Positions 43,953 through 52,613 of a stretch of DNA of 64,000 nucleotides are shown here, piece after piece (position 1 is the first letter of the stretch; each line of letters opens with the position of its first letter). The stretch is from Streptomyces sclerotialus. GTDB taxonomy: Bacteria > Actinomycetota > Actinomycetes > Streptomycetales > Streptomycetaceae. Both the position numbers and the translations under genes were made by a program. The DNA is taken from NCBI RefSeq assembly GCF_040907265.1, contig NZ_JBFOHP010000002.1:6076001-6140000 (forward strand), given 5' to 3'. The notes under the pieces are model-generated. The model was not told the DNA's origin and ran no database searches. It worked only from the letters and a program-made list of their open reading frames with translations.

Positions 43953-46409
43953 GCCCGCCAGCGCGGTCACCGGCTTTGCGAGGGGTACGCCCGAGCCGTC
44001 GCGGCGCGGGTCCGGTTCCGGGAGGGGTACCGGGTTGCCCTTGGCGTCCGCGGCGCGGGCCGGGGCGGCGCCGGCCCAGGCCAGGGTGAGGTGGTCCTCA
44101 CCCTTCAGGAAGCGCTGGCAGCGGACGCCGCCGGTCGCCCGGCCCTTGCGCGGGTACTGGTCGAACGGGGTGAGCTTGGCAGTGCTGACCCCGTCGTCCA
44201 GCGTGCCGTGCGAGCCGGAGACGGTGAAGACCACCGCGTCCGCCGCCGGGTCGACGGCGGTGAAGGAGATCACCTTCGCGTCGGAGCCGAGCTTGATGCC
44301 GGTCATGCCGCCGGCGGCGCGGCCCTGCGGGCGTACCTGCGAGGCCGGGTAACGCAGCAGCTGGGCCTCGTCGGTGATGAAGACGAGATCCTCCTCGCCG
44401 GTGCGCAGCTCGACGGCGCCGACGATGCGGTCGCCGTCCTTGAGGGTGATGACTTCCAGCACTTCCTTGTGGGCCGGATAGTCGGGGACGACTCTCTTCA
44501 CCACGCCCTGTTCCGTACCGAGGGCGAGGCCTGGTGAGGACTCGTCGAGGGTGGTGAGGCAGACCAGCTCCTCGCCGTCCGCCAGCGTCAGGAACTCGGA
44601 GACCTTCGCGCCGCCGGACAGACTGGGGGCCGAGGCGGTCTCCGGCAGCTGGGGCAGGTCGATGACCGACAGGCGCAGCAGCCGTCCGGCGGAGGTGACC
44701 GCACCGACCTCGGCGCGGGCGGTGGCGGGCACGGCGGAGACGATGACGTCGTGCTTGGCGCGCTTGGCGTCGGTGTCGAAGGCGCCCTCGCCGCCCGCCG
44801 TACGGGCGAGGAGGCCCGTGGAGGACAGCAGGACGCGGCACGGGTCGTCGGCGACCTCCAGGGGCACCGCGGCGGCGGTGGCGCCGGAGGACTCCAGCAG
44901 GACCGTGCGGCGGTCGGTGCCGTACTTCTTGGCGACCGCGGCCAGTTCGGAGGAGACCAGCTTCCGCAGCTCGGCGTCCGATTCGAGAATCTTGGTCAGC
45001 TTGTCGATGTCGGCGCGGAGGGTGTCGCGCTCGGACTCCAGCTCGATGCGGTCGAACTTGGTGAGGCGGCGCAGCGGGGTGTCGAGAATGTACTGCGTCT
45101 GGATGTCGCTCAGCCCGAAGCGCTCCATCAGACGCTGCTTGGCCTCGGCGCTGTTCTCGCTGGAGCGGATGAGGCGGATGACCTCGTCGATGTCGACAAG
45201 GGCGGTGAGCAGGCCCTCGACGAGGTGCAGCCGGTCGCGCTTCTTGGTGCGGCGGAACTCGCTGCGGCGCCGGACCACCGTGAAGCGGTGGTCGACGTAG
45301 ACCTCCAGCAGCTCCTTCAGGCCCAGCGTCAGGGGCTGGCCGTCGACCAGCGCGACGTTGTTGATGCCGAAGGACTCCTCCATGGGCGTGAGCTTGTAGA
45401 GGGTCTCCAGGACGGCTTCGGGGTTGAAGCCGTTCTTGATCTCGATGACGAGGCGGAGGCCGTGCTCGCGGTCGGTGAGGTCCTTGACGTCGGCGATGCC
45501 CTGCAGCTTCTTCGAGCCGACCAGGTCCTTGATCTTGGAGATGACCTTCTCGGGGCCGACCGTGAAGGGCAGTTCCGTGACGACCAGGCCCTTGCGGCGG
45601 GCCGTGACGTTCTCGACGGTCGCGGTGGCGCGCATCTTGAAGGAGCCGCGGCCCTTCTCGTACGCGTCACGGATGCCGGAGAGGCCGACGATGCGGCCGC
45701 CGGTGGGCAGGTCAGGCCCCGGGACGTACTTCATCAGCGTCTCGAGGTCGGCGTTCGGGTGCTTGATGAGGTGCCGGGCGGCGGCGATGACCTCGCCGAG
45801 GTTGTGCGGCGGCATGTTCGTCGCCATGCCGACGGCGATGCCGGAGGTGCCGTTGACGAGGAGGTTCGGGTACGCCGCCGGGAGGGCGACCGGCTCCTGC
45901 TCCTGGCCGTCGTAGTTGGGCTGGAAGTCGACGGTGTCCTCGTCGATGGACTCCGTCATCAGGGACGTCGCGGAGTCCATCCGGCACTCGGTGTACCGCA
46001 TGGCGGCGGGCGGGTCGTCGTTGCCGAGCGAGCCGAAGTTGCCGTGGCCGTCGACCAGCGGCAGCCGCATGGAGAAGGGCTGCGCCATGCGCACCAGCGC
46101 GTCGTAGATCGACGCGTCGCCGTGCGGGTGGAGCTTACCCATGACCTCGCCGACGACGCGGGCGCACTTCACGTACCCGCGGTCGGGGCGCAGGCCCATC
46201 TCGTTCATCTGGTACAGGATGCGGCGGTGCACGGGCTTGAGGCCGTCGCGTGCGTCGGGCAGGGCGCGCGAGTAGATGACCGAATACGCGTACTCCAGGA
46301 AGGAACCCTGCATCTCATCGACGACGTCGATGTCGAGGATCCGCTCCTCGAAGTCCTGGGGCTCCGGGGTGCCCCCTGAGGGTCGGGTCTTCGTGCTGCG
46401 GCGGGCCAT
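43944..46409 (-). CDS. parC: ParC, DNA topoisomerase IV subunit A
   Basis: The 821-residue product has the winged-helix/tower breakage-reunion domain with catalytic Tyr139 in [10 protein letters not shown], the [15 protein letters not shown] quinolone-region segment (94-108), and a C-terminal beta-pinwheel. The pinwheel has weak GyrA-box character ([12 protein letters not shown]), as in ParC. With ParE it decatenates daughter chromosomes and removes supercoils. At the position of E. coli GyrA Ser83/ParC Ser80 it has Ala99, with Asp103 retained. ATG 46409 follows AAGGAG. It is encoded 10.6 kb from parE, on the opposite strand. Confidence 0.95.
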   Translation of the reverse strand: MARRSTKTRPSGGTPEPQDFEERILDIDVVDEMQGSFLEYAYSVIYSRALPDARDGLKPVHRRILYQMNEMGLRPDRGYVKCARVVGEVMGKLHPHGDASIYDALVRMAQPFSMRLPLVDGHGNFGSLGNDDPPAAMRYTECRMDSATSLMTESIDEDTVDFQPNYDGQEQEPVALPAAYPNLLVNGTSGIAVGMATNMPPHNLGEVIAAARHLIKHPNADLETLMKYVPGPDLPTGGRIVGLSGIRDAYEKGRGSFKMRATATVENVTARRKGLVVTELPFTVGPEKVISKIKDLVGSKKLQGIADVKDLTDREHGLRLVIEIKNGFNPEAVLETLYKLTPMEESFGINNVALVDGQPLTLGLKELLEVYVDHRFTVVRRRSEFRRTKKRDRLHLVEGLLTALVDIDEVIRLIRSSENSAEAKQRLMERFGLSDIQTQYILDTPLRRLTKFDRIELESERDTLRADIDKLTKILESDAELRKLVSSELAAVAKKYGTDRRTVLLESSGATAAAVPLEVADDPCRVLLSSTGLLARTAGGEGAFDTDAKRAKHDVIVSAVPATARAEVGAVTSAGRLLRLSVIDLPQLPETASAPSLSGGAKVSEFLTLADGEELVCLTTLDESSPGLALGTEQGVVKRVVPDYPAHKEVLEVITLKDGDRIVGAVELRTGEEDLVFITDEAQLLRYPASQVRPQGRAAGGMTGIKLGSDAKVISFTAVDPAADAVVFTVSGSHGTLDDGVSTAKLTPFDQYPRKGRATGGVRCQRFLKGEDHLTLAWAGAAPARAADAKGNPVPLPEPDPRRDGSGVPLAKPVTALAGPV

Positions 46410-46740
46410 CGCGGCTGCGGCTCCTTCGCTCGAACTCTGCTTCGCTTACGGCTACGGCGTCTGCTGGCCGGCGGGCCGGGGCGGGTGCTCCCGTCCTGCC
46501 GGGCAGGCTCAGCGGCCGGTGCTGGATGCTCAACGGCTGAGCCTGTTGCGGACCATTGTGGCCCGCGGGTCTGACAACGCCGACCGCGACCCGTCCGTAC
46601 GCCCGTCCGAGCCGGATGTGCGGCGGGCCTCGTTCCGGGGAATCTCCTTGCGGCGGGGTGCCGGGCGGGAACTTCGCCAGATGTCGGCGCGCTTGCATAC
46701 AGTGACAGAACTTCCTCGCAAGCGGATCGAAGGGACGTAC
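46410..46740. other. 331-bp divergent region between parC and the M16 pair
   Basis: No gene is seen. CAGGCTCAGC (46504-46513) and GCTGAGCCTG (46536-46545) form a perfect 10-bp inverted repeat with a 22-nt loop. A weak TACAGT (near 46699) may be the -10 of the peptidase genes. Confidence 0.45.
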
Positions 46741-48129
46741 ATGCCCATGGGTCACACGGCCACAGAACAAGCCGGGTCCGGCGGCCTGACAGCGACCGAG
46801 CACCGGCTGGCCAACGGCCTGCGCGTGGTGCTCTCCGAGGACCACCTGACCCCCGTCGCGGCGGTCTGCCTGTGGTACGACGTCGGCTCCCGCCACGAGG
46901 TGAAGGGCCGTACGGGCCTGGCGCACCTCTTCGAGCACCTGATGTTCCAGGGATCGGCGCAGGTCAAGGGCAACGGTCACTTCGAGCTGGTGCAGGGCGC
47001 CGGCGGCTCGCTCAACGGCACCACGAGCTTCGAGCGCACGAACTACTTCGAGACCATGCCGGCCCACCAGCTGGAGCTCGCCCTGTGGCTGGAGGCGGAC
47101 CGGATGGGCTCGCTGCTGACCGCGCTGGACGAGGAGTCGCTGGAGAACCAGCGCGACGTGGTGAAGAACGAGCGCCGCCAGCGGTACGACAACGTGCCTT
47201 ACGGGACGGCGTTCGAGAAGCTGACGGCGATGGCCTACCCGGAGGGCCACCCGTACCACCACACGCCCATCGGGTCCATGGCCGACCTGGACGCCGCCTC
47301 CCTGGAGGACGCGCGGAACTTCTTCCGTACGTACTACGCGCCCAACAACGCCGTGCTGTCCATCGTGGGCGACATCGACCCCGAGCAGACGCTCGCCTGG
47401 GTGGAGAAGTACTTCGGCACCATCCCCGGCCACGAGGGCAAGCAGCCGCCGCGGGACGGCTCGCTGCCCGAGATCATGGGCAAGGAGCTGCGCGAGGTCG
47501 TGCACGAGGAGGTGCCCTCGCGGGCCCTCATGGCGGCGTACCGGCTGCCGCACGACAACACCCGTGAGGCTGATGCCGCGGACGTCGCGTTGACGATCCT
47601 GGGCGGCGGCGAGTCCTCCCGGCTCTACAACCGCCTCGTGCGCCGCGACCGCAGCGCCGTCGCGGCGGGCTTCGGACTGCTGCGCCTGGCGGGCGCGCCC
47701 TCGCTGGGCTGGCTGGACGTGAAGACGTCGGCCGGCGTGGAGGTCCCCGCCATCGAGCGGGCGGTGGACGAGGAGCTGAAGCGCTTCGCCGAGGAGGGGC
47801 CGACCGCCGAGGAGATGGAGCGCGCGCAGGCCCAGTTGGAGCGCGAGTGGCTGGACCGCCTGGAGACGGTCGCCGGGCGCGCGGACGAACTGTGCCGGTA
47901 CGCGGTGCTGTTCGGCGACCCGCAGCTCGCGCTGAGCGCCGTACAGCGCGTCCTGGAGATCACTCCCGAGGAGGTGCAGGCGGTCGCCCAGGCCCGGCTG
48001 CGCCCGGACAACCGTGCGGTGCTGGTCTACGAGCCGACCGGGCCCGCCGAGGCCGCCGCCGTGGAGGCCACCGAGGCCGACGCGGCCGCCGCCCAGCACG
48101 AGACCGAGACCGAGGAGGCGGCCCAGTGA
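46741..48129 (+). CDS. M16-family zinc metallopeptidase, catalytic subunit
   Basis: The 462-residue product has the inverted zinc motif HLFEH at residues 62-66 (H62, E65, H66) and a downstream Glu144 in VKNERRQRY as third metal ligand. The fold is two related halves. The second half has GGGESSRLYNRL but lacks the R...Y substrate pair typical of self-sufficient M16 enzymes. ATG 46741 follows GAAGGGA. The stop overlaps the GTG of the next gene (GTGA). I infer a heterodimer with that product, in the manner of mitochondrial processing peptidase or bacterial two-gene M16 enzymes. Confidence 0.93.
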   Translation: MPMGHTATEQAGSGGLTATEHRLANGLRVVLSEDHLTPVAAVCLWYDVGSRHEVKGRTGLAHLFEHLMFQGSAQVKGNGHFELVQGAGGSLNGTTSFERTNYFETMPAHQLELALWLEADRMGSLLTALDEESLENQRDVVKNERRQRYDNVPYGTAFEKLTAMAYPEGHPYHHTPIGSMADLDAASLEDARNFFRTYYAPNNAVLSIVGDIDPEQTLAWVEKYFGTIPGHEGKQPPRDGSLPEIMGKELREVVHEEVPSRALMAAYRLPHDNTREADAADVALTILGGGESSRLYNRLVRRDRSAVAAGFGLLRLAGAPSLGWLDVKTSAGVEVPAIERAVDEELKRFAEEGPTAEEMERAQAQLEREWLDRLETVAGRADELCRYAVLFGDPQLALSAVQRVLEITPEEVQAVAQARLRPDNRAVLVYEPTGPAEAAAVEATEADAAAAQHETETEEAAQ

Positions 48130-49517
48130 CCGACGCCGTGACCCCCACCATGACCTTCCACCCGCAGCCGCAGGCCGGACAGCCGAAGCCGTGGGCGTTC
48201 CCGGCACCGGTGCGCGGCACGCTCGGCAACGGCCTGACGGTGCTGCGCGCCGACCGGCCGGGCCAGCAGGTCGTCGCCGTCGAGATCAACCTCGTCGCGC
48301 CGCTGGAGGCCGAGCCCGAGGGCCTGGACGGCGTCGCCACCATCATGGCGCGCGCGTTCTCCGAGGGCACCGACAAGCACGACGCCGAGGAGTTCGCCGC
48401 CGAGCTGGAGCGGTGCGGCGCCACCCTGGACGCGCACGCCGACCACCCCGGTGTCCGCGTCTCCCTCGAAGTGCCGGCCTCCCGTCTCACCAAGGCGCTC
48501 GGGCTGCTCGCCGACGCCCTGCGTGCCCCGGCCTTCCCGGACAGCGAGATCGAGCGCCTGGTGCGCAACCGCCTGGACGAGATCCCGCACGAGCTCGCCA
48601 ATCCCGGCCGGCGGGCCGCGATGGCGCTGTCCAAGGAGCTGTTCCCGGCCGCCTCCCGGATGTCCCGGCCGCGCCAGGGCACCGAGGAGACGGTGGCGCG
48701 TATCGACGCCGCCGCGGTGCGTGCCTTCTACGAGGCGCACGTACGCCCCGCCACGGCCACCGCCGTGGTCGTCGGGGACTTCACCGGGGTGGACCTGGAC
48801 GCGGCGCTGGCGGAGACCCTCGGGGCGTGGACGGGCTCCACCGCCGAGCCGGTCGCGGCCTCGCCCATCGTCGCCGACGACACCGGCCGTGTCGTCATCG
48901 TGGACCGGCCCGGCGCCGTCCAGACGCAGCTGCTCATCGGCCGGATCGGTGCCGACCGGCACGACCGCGTGTGGCCGGCGCAGGTGCTCGGCACCTACTG
49001 CCTGGGCGGCACGCTCACGTCCCGGCTGGACCGTGTGCTGCGCGAGGAGAAGGGCTACACCTACGGCGTGCGGGCGTTCGGTCAGGTGCTGCGCTCCTCC
49101 GCTGACGGCACGGGCGCCGCGATGCTGGCCATCAGCGGCTCGGTGGACACCGAGTCCACGGAGCCGGCGCTGGCCGACCTCTGGAAGGTGCTGCGGACGC
49201 TGGCCGCCGAGGGGCTGACCGACGCCGAGCGCGACGTGGCGGTGCAGAACCTGGTCGGTGTGGCGCCGCTGAAGTACGAGACGGCCGCGGCCGTCGCAGG
49301 GACGCTCGCCGACCAGGTCGAGCAGCACCTCCCCGACGACTTCCAGGCGGAGCTGTACCGGCGCATGGCCGAGACCGGCACGGTCGAGGCGACCGCCGCC
49401 GTGGTCAACGCCTTCCCGGTGGACCGGCTCGTCACGGTCCTCGTCGGTGACGCGGCGCAGATCGCGGAGCCGGTACGGAAGCTGGGCATCGGCGAGGTGT
49501 CGGTCGTCAAGGGCTGA
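48126..49517 (+). CDS. M16-family peptidase-like protein, non-catalytic partner
   Basis: The 463-residue product has the M16 fold but no HxxEH: the equivalent helix reads GVATIMARAFSEGT. It keeps the C-terminal LTSRLDRVLREEKGYTYGVRAF stretch whose Arg and Tyr bind substrate in M16 enzymes. It therefore complements the upstream protein, which has the zinc site but lacks this pair. GTG 48126 overlaps the preceding stop, giving equal-stoichiometry translation. No signal peptide is present, so it is cytoplasmic or released otherwise. A hairpin with a T-rich tail follows at 49685. Confidence 0.92.
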   Translation: MTDAVTPTMTFHPQPQAGQPKPWAFPAPVRGTLGNGLTVLRADRPGQQVVAVEINLVAPLEAEPEGLDGVATIMARAFSEGTDKHDAEEFAAELERCGATLDAHADHPGVRVSLEVPASRLTKALGLLADALRAPAFPDSEIERLVRNRLDEIPHELANPGRRAAMALSKELFPAASRMSRPRQGTEETVARIDAAAVRAFYEAHVRPATATAVVVGDFTGVDLDAALAETLGAWTGSTAEPVAASPIVADDTGRVVIVDRPGAVQTQLLIGRIGADRHDRVWPAQVLGTYCLGGTLTSRLDRVLREEKGYTYGVRAFGQVLRSSADGTGAAMLAISGSVDTESTEPALADLWKVLRTLAAEGLTDAERDVAVQNLVGVAPLKYETAAAVAGTLADQVEQHLPDDFQAELYRRMAETGTVEATAAVVNAFPVDRLVTVLVGDAAQIAEPVRKLGIGEVSVVKG

Positions 49518-49684
49518 TCAGGAGGGACCGGCGGCGGAAGCGGACCGCTGCCGGCCGTTGCGGTAGCGGGTGTGAACGTCGCCTGCCCGGCAGGGTGCGA
49601 GCACGGACCGGAGCACGTCGTACCGGTGCCGTCGACGGTGGCGTGAAGCCTGTCAACGCCGCCCGTATACCAGGACATAACGGG

Positions 49685-49710
49685 TCCCGGGTCGCCAATG
49701 CGGCCCGGGA
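49685..49710 (+). terminator. Terminator of the M16 pair
   Basis: TCCCGGG and CCCGGGA form a 7-bp stem with a 12-nt loop, followed by TCTTCGCTTTTG, the only T-rich tail after a hairpin in this window. Confidence 0.65.
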
Positions 49711-49786
49711 TCTTCGCTTTTGTCCGGAATGCAGTAGGTGGTTGCCTGTGCCCCGTGTGGCGTCCGGCACAAACTCCCGATTCTGT

Positions 49787-49816
49787 TTGCTGATCGCGAG
49801 ATGTCCCGTTTAGCGT
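49787..49816 (+). promoter_or_regulatory. Candidate promoter for riboswitch and M23 gene
   Basis: TTGCTG and TAGCGT are separated by 18 bp, about 50 bp upstream of the riboswitch 5' end. Confidence 0.45.
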
Positions 49817-49866
49817 CGGTCCGGCTGTTCGACAGAAGTGCGCCGCACCCGCGGCCGCCGGGCAGT

Positions 49867-50002
49867 CATCGCCGAGTCCCCGTACGGCGCGAGCCAGGGG
49901 AGCCGGGGACCCACATGTCCCTTGGGGTGAATCGGCGCCCTCTCCGGAGGGGGCCGTAGGAGACCTTCCTGCTCCGAACCCGTCAGCTAACCCGGTAGGC
50001 GA
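49867..50002 (+). ncRNA. ydaO/yuaA-type c-di-AMP riboswitch
   Basis: Conserved blocks appear in order: CGCCGAGTCCCC, GGGGACCCA, TTGGGGTGAATC, AGGAGACCTTCCTGCTCCGAA and CCCGTCAGCTAACCCGGTAGGCG. Closing pairing CGCC (49870-49873) with GGCG (49998-50001) ends 27 nt before the M23 start. In Streptomyces these elements precede cell-wall hydrolase genes and, on c-di-AMP binding, reduce expression. Confidence 0.92.
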
Positions 50003-50028
50003 GAAGGAAGGAAAGGAGTGCGCCGGTC

Positions 50029-50865
50029 ATGGCGTTCACCCGTGCCACCGGCAAGCATCGCCGCCCCGGCCGTGCTGCCCGGACCACCCGCAACATCGCC
50101 GGCATAGCCGCGGCGACCGGCGTCGCCGTCTCCATCGCCTCCCCGGCGCTGGCCGCGGGCGAGGAGCCGGCCGCCACCGTCACCGACGCCGGTCTGACCC
50201 GCGCCATCGCCGACACCGGTGACCGGGTCGCCGACAACATCGTCGCGCAGGCCGACGCGCAGGAGGAGGCCGCCGAGGTCGCCGCCGCCCGCGCCCAGGT
50301 CGAGGACGCCGCCGTCAAGAGCGCCGAGGCCGCCAAGAAGAAGGCCCAGGAGGAGCGGCGCAAGGCCGCCGCCGAGGCCGCCGAGAAGAAGGCCGCGGCC
50401 AAGAAGGCCGGCGAGACCCGCGCCTCGCGCTCGGACGCCCGTACCACCCTCAGCGCCTCCGGTTACGTCTCGCCGATCGCCGGCAGCTACGTCTCCACGC
50501 CGTACAAGGCCTCCAGCGGCCTGTGGTCCTCCGGCAGCCACACCGGCATCGACTTCCACGCCGCCTCCGGCACCGCCGTCCACGCCGTCGGCGCGGGCAC
50601 CGTCGTCGAGGCCGGCTGGGGCGGCGCGTACGGCAACAACGTCGTCCTCAAGATGGACGACGGCACGTACACCCAGTACGGCCACCTGTCGTCCATCAGC
50701 GTCTCGGTCGGCCAGAAGGTCTCCGCGAACCAGCAGATCGCGCTGTCCGGCAACACCGGCAACACCACCGGCCCGCACCTGCACTTCGAGGCGCGCACCG
50801 GCCCGGACTACGGCTCGGACATCGACCCGATCGCGTACCTGCGCTCGCACGGCGTCAACGTCTGA
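50029..50865 (+). CDS. Secreted M23 (LytM-type) peptidoglycan endopeptidase
   Basis: The 278-residue product has a signal peptide with a basic start (HRRPGRAARTT), a hydrophobic core and cleavage near SPALAAGEE. An Ala/Glu/Lys coiled coil spans about residues 60-135. The M23 domain has SHTGIDFHA (His and Asp zinc ligands) and GPHLHFEAR (HxH). It cleaves peptidoglycan cross-links outside the membrane during growth or spore germination. A c-di-AMP riboswitch directly controls it. AAGGAG at about 50013-50018 precedes ATG 50029, and a 13-bp terminator hairpin follows. Confidence 0.95.
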   Translation: MAFTRATGKHRRPGRAARTTRNIAGIAAATGVAVSIASPALAAGEEPAATVTDAGLTRAIADTGDRVADNIVAQADAQEEAAEVAAARAQVEDAAVKSAEAAKKKAQEERRKAAAEAAEKKAAAKKAGETRASRSDARTTLSASGYVSPIAGSYVSTPYKASSGLWSSGSHTGIDFHAASGTAVHAVGAGTVVEAGWGGAYGNNVVLKMDDGTYTQYGHLSSISVSVGQKVSANQQIALSGNTGNTTGPHLHFEARTGPDYGSDIDPIAYLRSHGVNV

Positions 50866-50902
50866 GGCGGCCCGCATCGTACGGCGCACCCCGCGTGCCC
50901 CT

Positions 50903-50932
50903 CGGAACCCCGGCCCACCGGCCGGGGTTCCG
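50903..50932 (+). terminator. Terminator of the M23 gene
   Basis: A perfect 13-bp stem (CGGAACCCCGGCC with GGCCGGGGTTCCG) closes a CACC loop, 37 nt after the stop. Confidence 0.85.
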
Positions 50933-51102
50933 GCGTTTCCGGACGCGCTCGCGTCCCCGCTTCCCCGCGAATACCCGTTCACCGGCCAAAAATTATCCAT
51001 GAATTCGTCACGGCCGTCGGAAATGGCCGTCCGGTGTCATAGAGTCGCGGAAAAGGCGTCGCCCGGCGGCGTTTCCAGAGGATTGCGGCGGAGGCACGGA
51101 CG

Positions 51103-51801
51103 ATGCGAGGGAACATTTCGGCGCATGCGGTCTGCACGGCGATTCGCGACGACATCGTCTCCGGTGTGTTCCCGCCCGGTTCCCGGCTGATCGAGGAGCT
51201 GCTCGCCTCCCGGTACGGCGTCTCCCGCGTCCCCGTGAGAGAGGCGCTGCGCACCCTGGAGTCCGAGGGGTTCGTCACCACCCGGCGGCACGCCGGCGCG
51301 TGCGTGGCCGAGCCGACCGAGCAGGAGGCCGCCGACCTCCTGGACATCCGGCTCCTCCTGGAGCCCCTGGGCGCCGCCCGTGCCGCGACCCGCCGCTCCA
51401 CCGCGCACCTGAAGGTGCTGCGCGGTCTGGTGCGCATCGGGCGCGCGAGGGCCCCCCACGGCAACCCTGCCGACCTGCGGCAGCTGGACGGCTGGTTCCA
51501 TGAGACGCTCGCCCAGGCGACGGGCAGCGCCAGCATGACGGCGCTGCTCACCCAGGTGCGCCGCAAGATCGACTGGGTGTACGCGGTCGACCTGGGCCGG
51601 ACGCCGCCCGGTGACGTGGGCCGGTACTGGCAGGAGCACGGCGCGATCGTGGACGCGGTGGCGCGCGGCGACGCCGAACGCGCCCGTGCGCTGACCACCG
51701 CACATGTGGAGCGCGCACTGCCCGCCTACCGGCTGCGCCATCCCGCGCCGGGGGTGAGGGAAGCGAAACAGCCCGTAAACATGGCGCGCGTCCAGAATTA
51801 A
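51103..51801 (+). CDS. GntR/FadR-family transcriptional regulator
   Basis: The 232-residue product has an N-terminal winged helix (AVCTAIRDDIVSGVFPPGSRL, then YGVSRVPVREALRTLESEGF) and a C-terminal FCD helical ligand domain (LLDIRLLLEPLGA, GWFHETLAQATGSASM). FCD-type regulators usually respond to small organic acids. ATG 51103 has GGCGGAGG upstream at slightly long spacing. It is convergent with ptsH. The effector and targets are unknown. Confidence 0.92.
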   Translation: MRGNISAHAVCTAIRDDIVSGVFPPGSRLIEELLASRYGVSRVPVREALRTLESEGFVTTRRHAGACVAEPTEQEAADLLDIRLLLEPLGAARAATRRSTAHLKVLRGLVRIGRARAPHGNPADLRQLDGWFHETLAQATGSASMTALLTQVRRKIDWVYAVDLGRTPPGDVGRYWQEHGAIVDAVARGDAERARALTTAHVERALPAYRLRHPAPGVREAKQPVNMARVQN

Positions 51802-51994
51802 CACCGCTGCCGTATACAACTCCTGGGGAATTCAGCCCCCCTGGTTCGGCGTGCCCGAATATTCTCGCGCGGCTTCGAAAAGGGAAATTCGGGTGTGCCG
51901 CGTAAGCCGTCTGCAGGCGGGGCGGGTGAAGAATTCCTCGGCGACTGCAGCGGCGGGACGGCGGGTGACGGGTCCGGCCCGCCACCGTGCGAAA

Positions 51995-52038
51995 CGGCCC
52001 CGCCCGTGACTCCTGCGGGAGTCACCGTGGCGGGGCCG
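51995..52038. terminator. Bidirectional hairpin between gntR-like gene and ptsH
   Basis: CGGCCCCGCC (51995-52004) pairs with GGCGGGGCCG (52029-52038), with an inner TGACTCC/GGAGTCA stem. Confidence 0.82.
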
Positions 52039-52084
52039 TGAAGGCGGTGCCGGGCGGCGTGCGGCCGCCGGCCTGCCCGAAGGG

Positions 52085-52366
52085 TCAGACCGTCTCCGGG
52101 AGCTCCTCGAGGCCCTCGGAGACGAGCTTCGCCAGGCGGTCCAGCGCGGCGTCGGCGCCCTCGGCGTCCGAAGCCAGCACGATCTCCTCGCCACCCTGGG
52201 CGCCCAGGCCCAGGACCGCGAGCATGGAAGCGGCGTTGACGGGGTTGCCGTCGCCCTTGGCGATCGTGACCGGCACGCCGGAAGCGGTGGCCGCACGGAC
52301 GAAGATCGAGGCGGGGCGGGCGTGCAGACCCTCGGCCCATCCGACATTGACGCGGCGCTCAGCCAT
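52085..52366 (-). CDS. ptsH: HPr phosphocarrier protein of the PTS
   Basis: The 93-residue product has active-site His15 in AEGLHARPASIFV, phosphorylated by enzyme I. Ser47 in NAASMLAVLGLG is the position of the regulatory serine of Firmicute HPr, although Streptomyces is not known to use HPr kinase regulation in the same way. HPr passes phosphate to sugar EIIA proteins in the cytoplasm. ATG 52366 follows a GAAGGG-type site. It is monocistronic, as expected when ptsH is separate from ptsI. Confidence 0.97.
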   Translation of the reverse strand: MAERRVNVGWAEGLHARPASIFVRAATASGVPVTIAKGDGNPVNAASMLAVLGLGAQGGEEIVLASDAEGADAALDRLAKLVSEGLEELPETV

Positions 52367-52613
52367 TGTGTTGCCCTTCGGGTCGGAAAAGTTGTCTAGA
52401 CCAGTGTCTCACGCGGGCACCGGTGGTCCGGTGTGCCCAGCCCGCACGAGCGCTCGGATCCTAGAAGCCCAAGCCTGCGTCACGCCCAGGCTGTACGCAT
52501 GCTGAGACCCGCTCGTACGCACCGTCCCGCCGCGGGGTACGTACGGTCGTGTCCGAGGCGCCCTCCGGCACTTCGGCCGCCCCCTGATACGCAGCCGGTC
52601 GTACGCTGTCCGC

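Larger units (their letters stand above)
49518..50028. other. 511-bp leader region of the M23 peptidase gene
   Basis: It contains a terminator-like hairpin (49685-49710), a promoter candidate TTGCTG (49787-49792) / N18 / TAGCGT (49811-49816), and a ydaO-type riboswitch (about 49867-50002). No protein gene is supported. Confidence 0.65.

Noticed and set aside
51832..52340. Antisense reading frames across ptsH and its flank
   Set aside because: No domain resemblance; ptsH is unambiguous and the flank holds the bidirectional hairpin.
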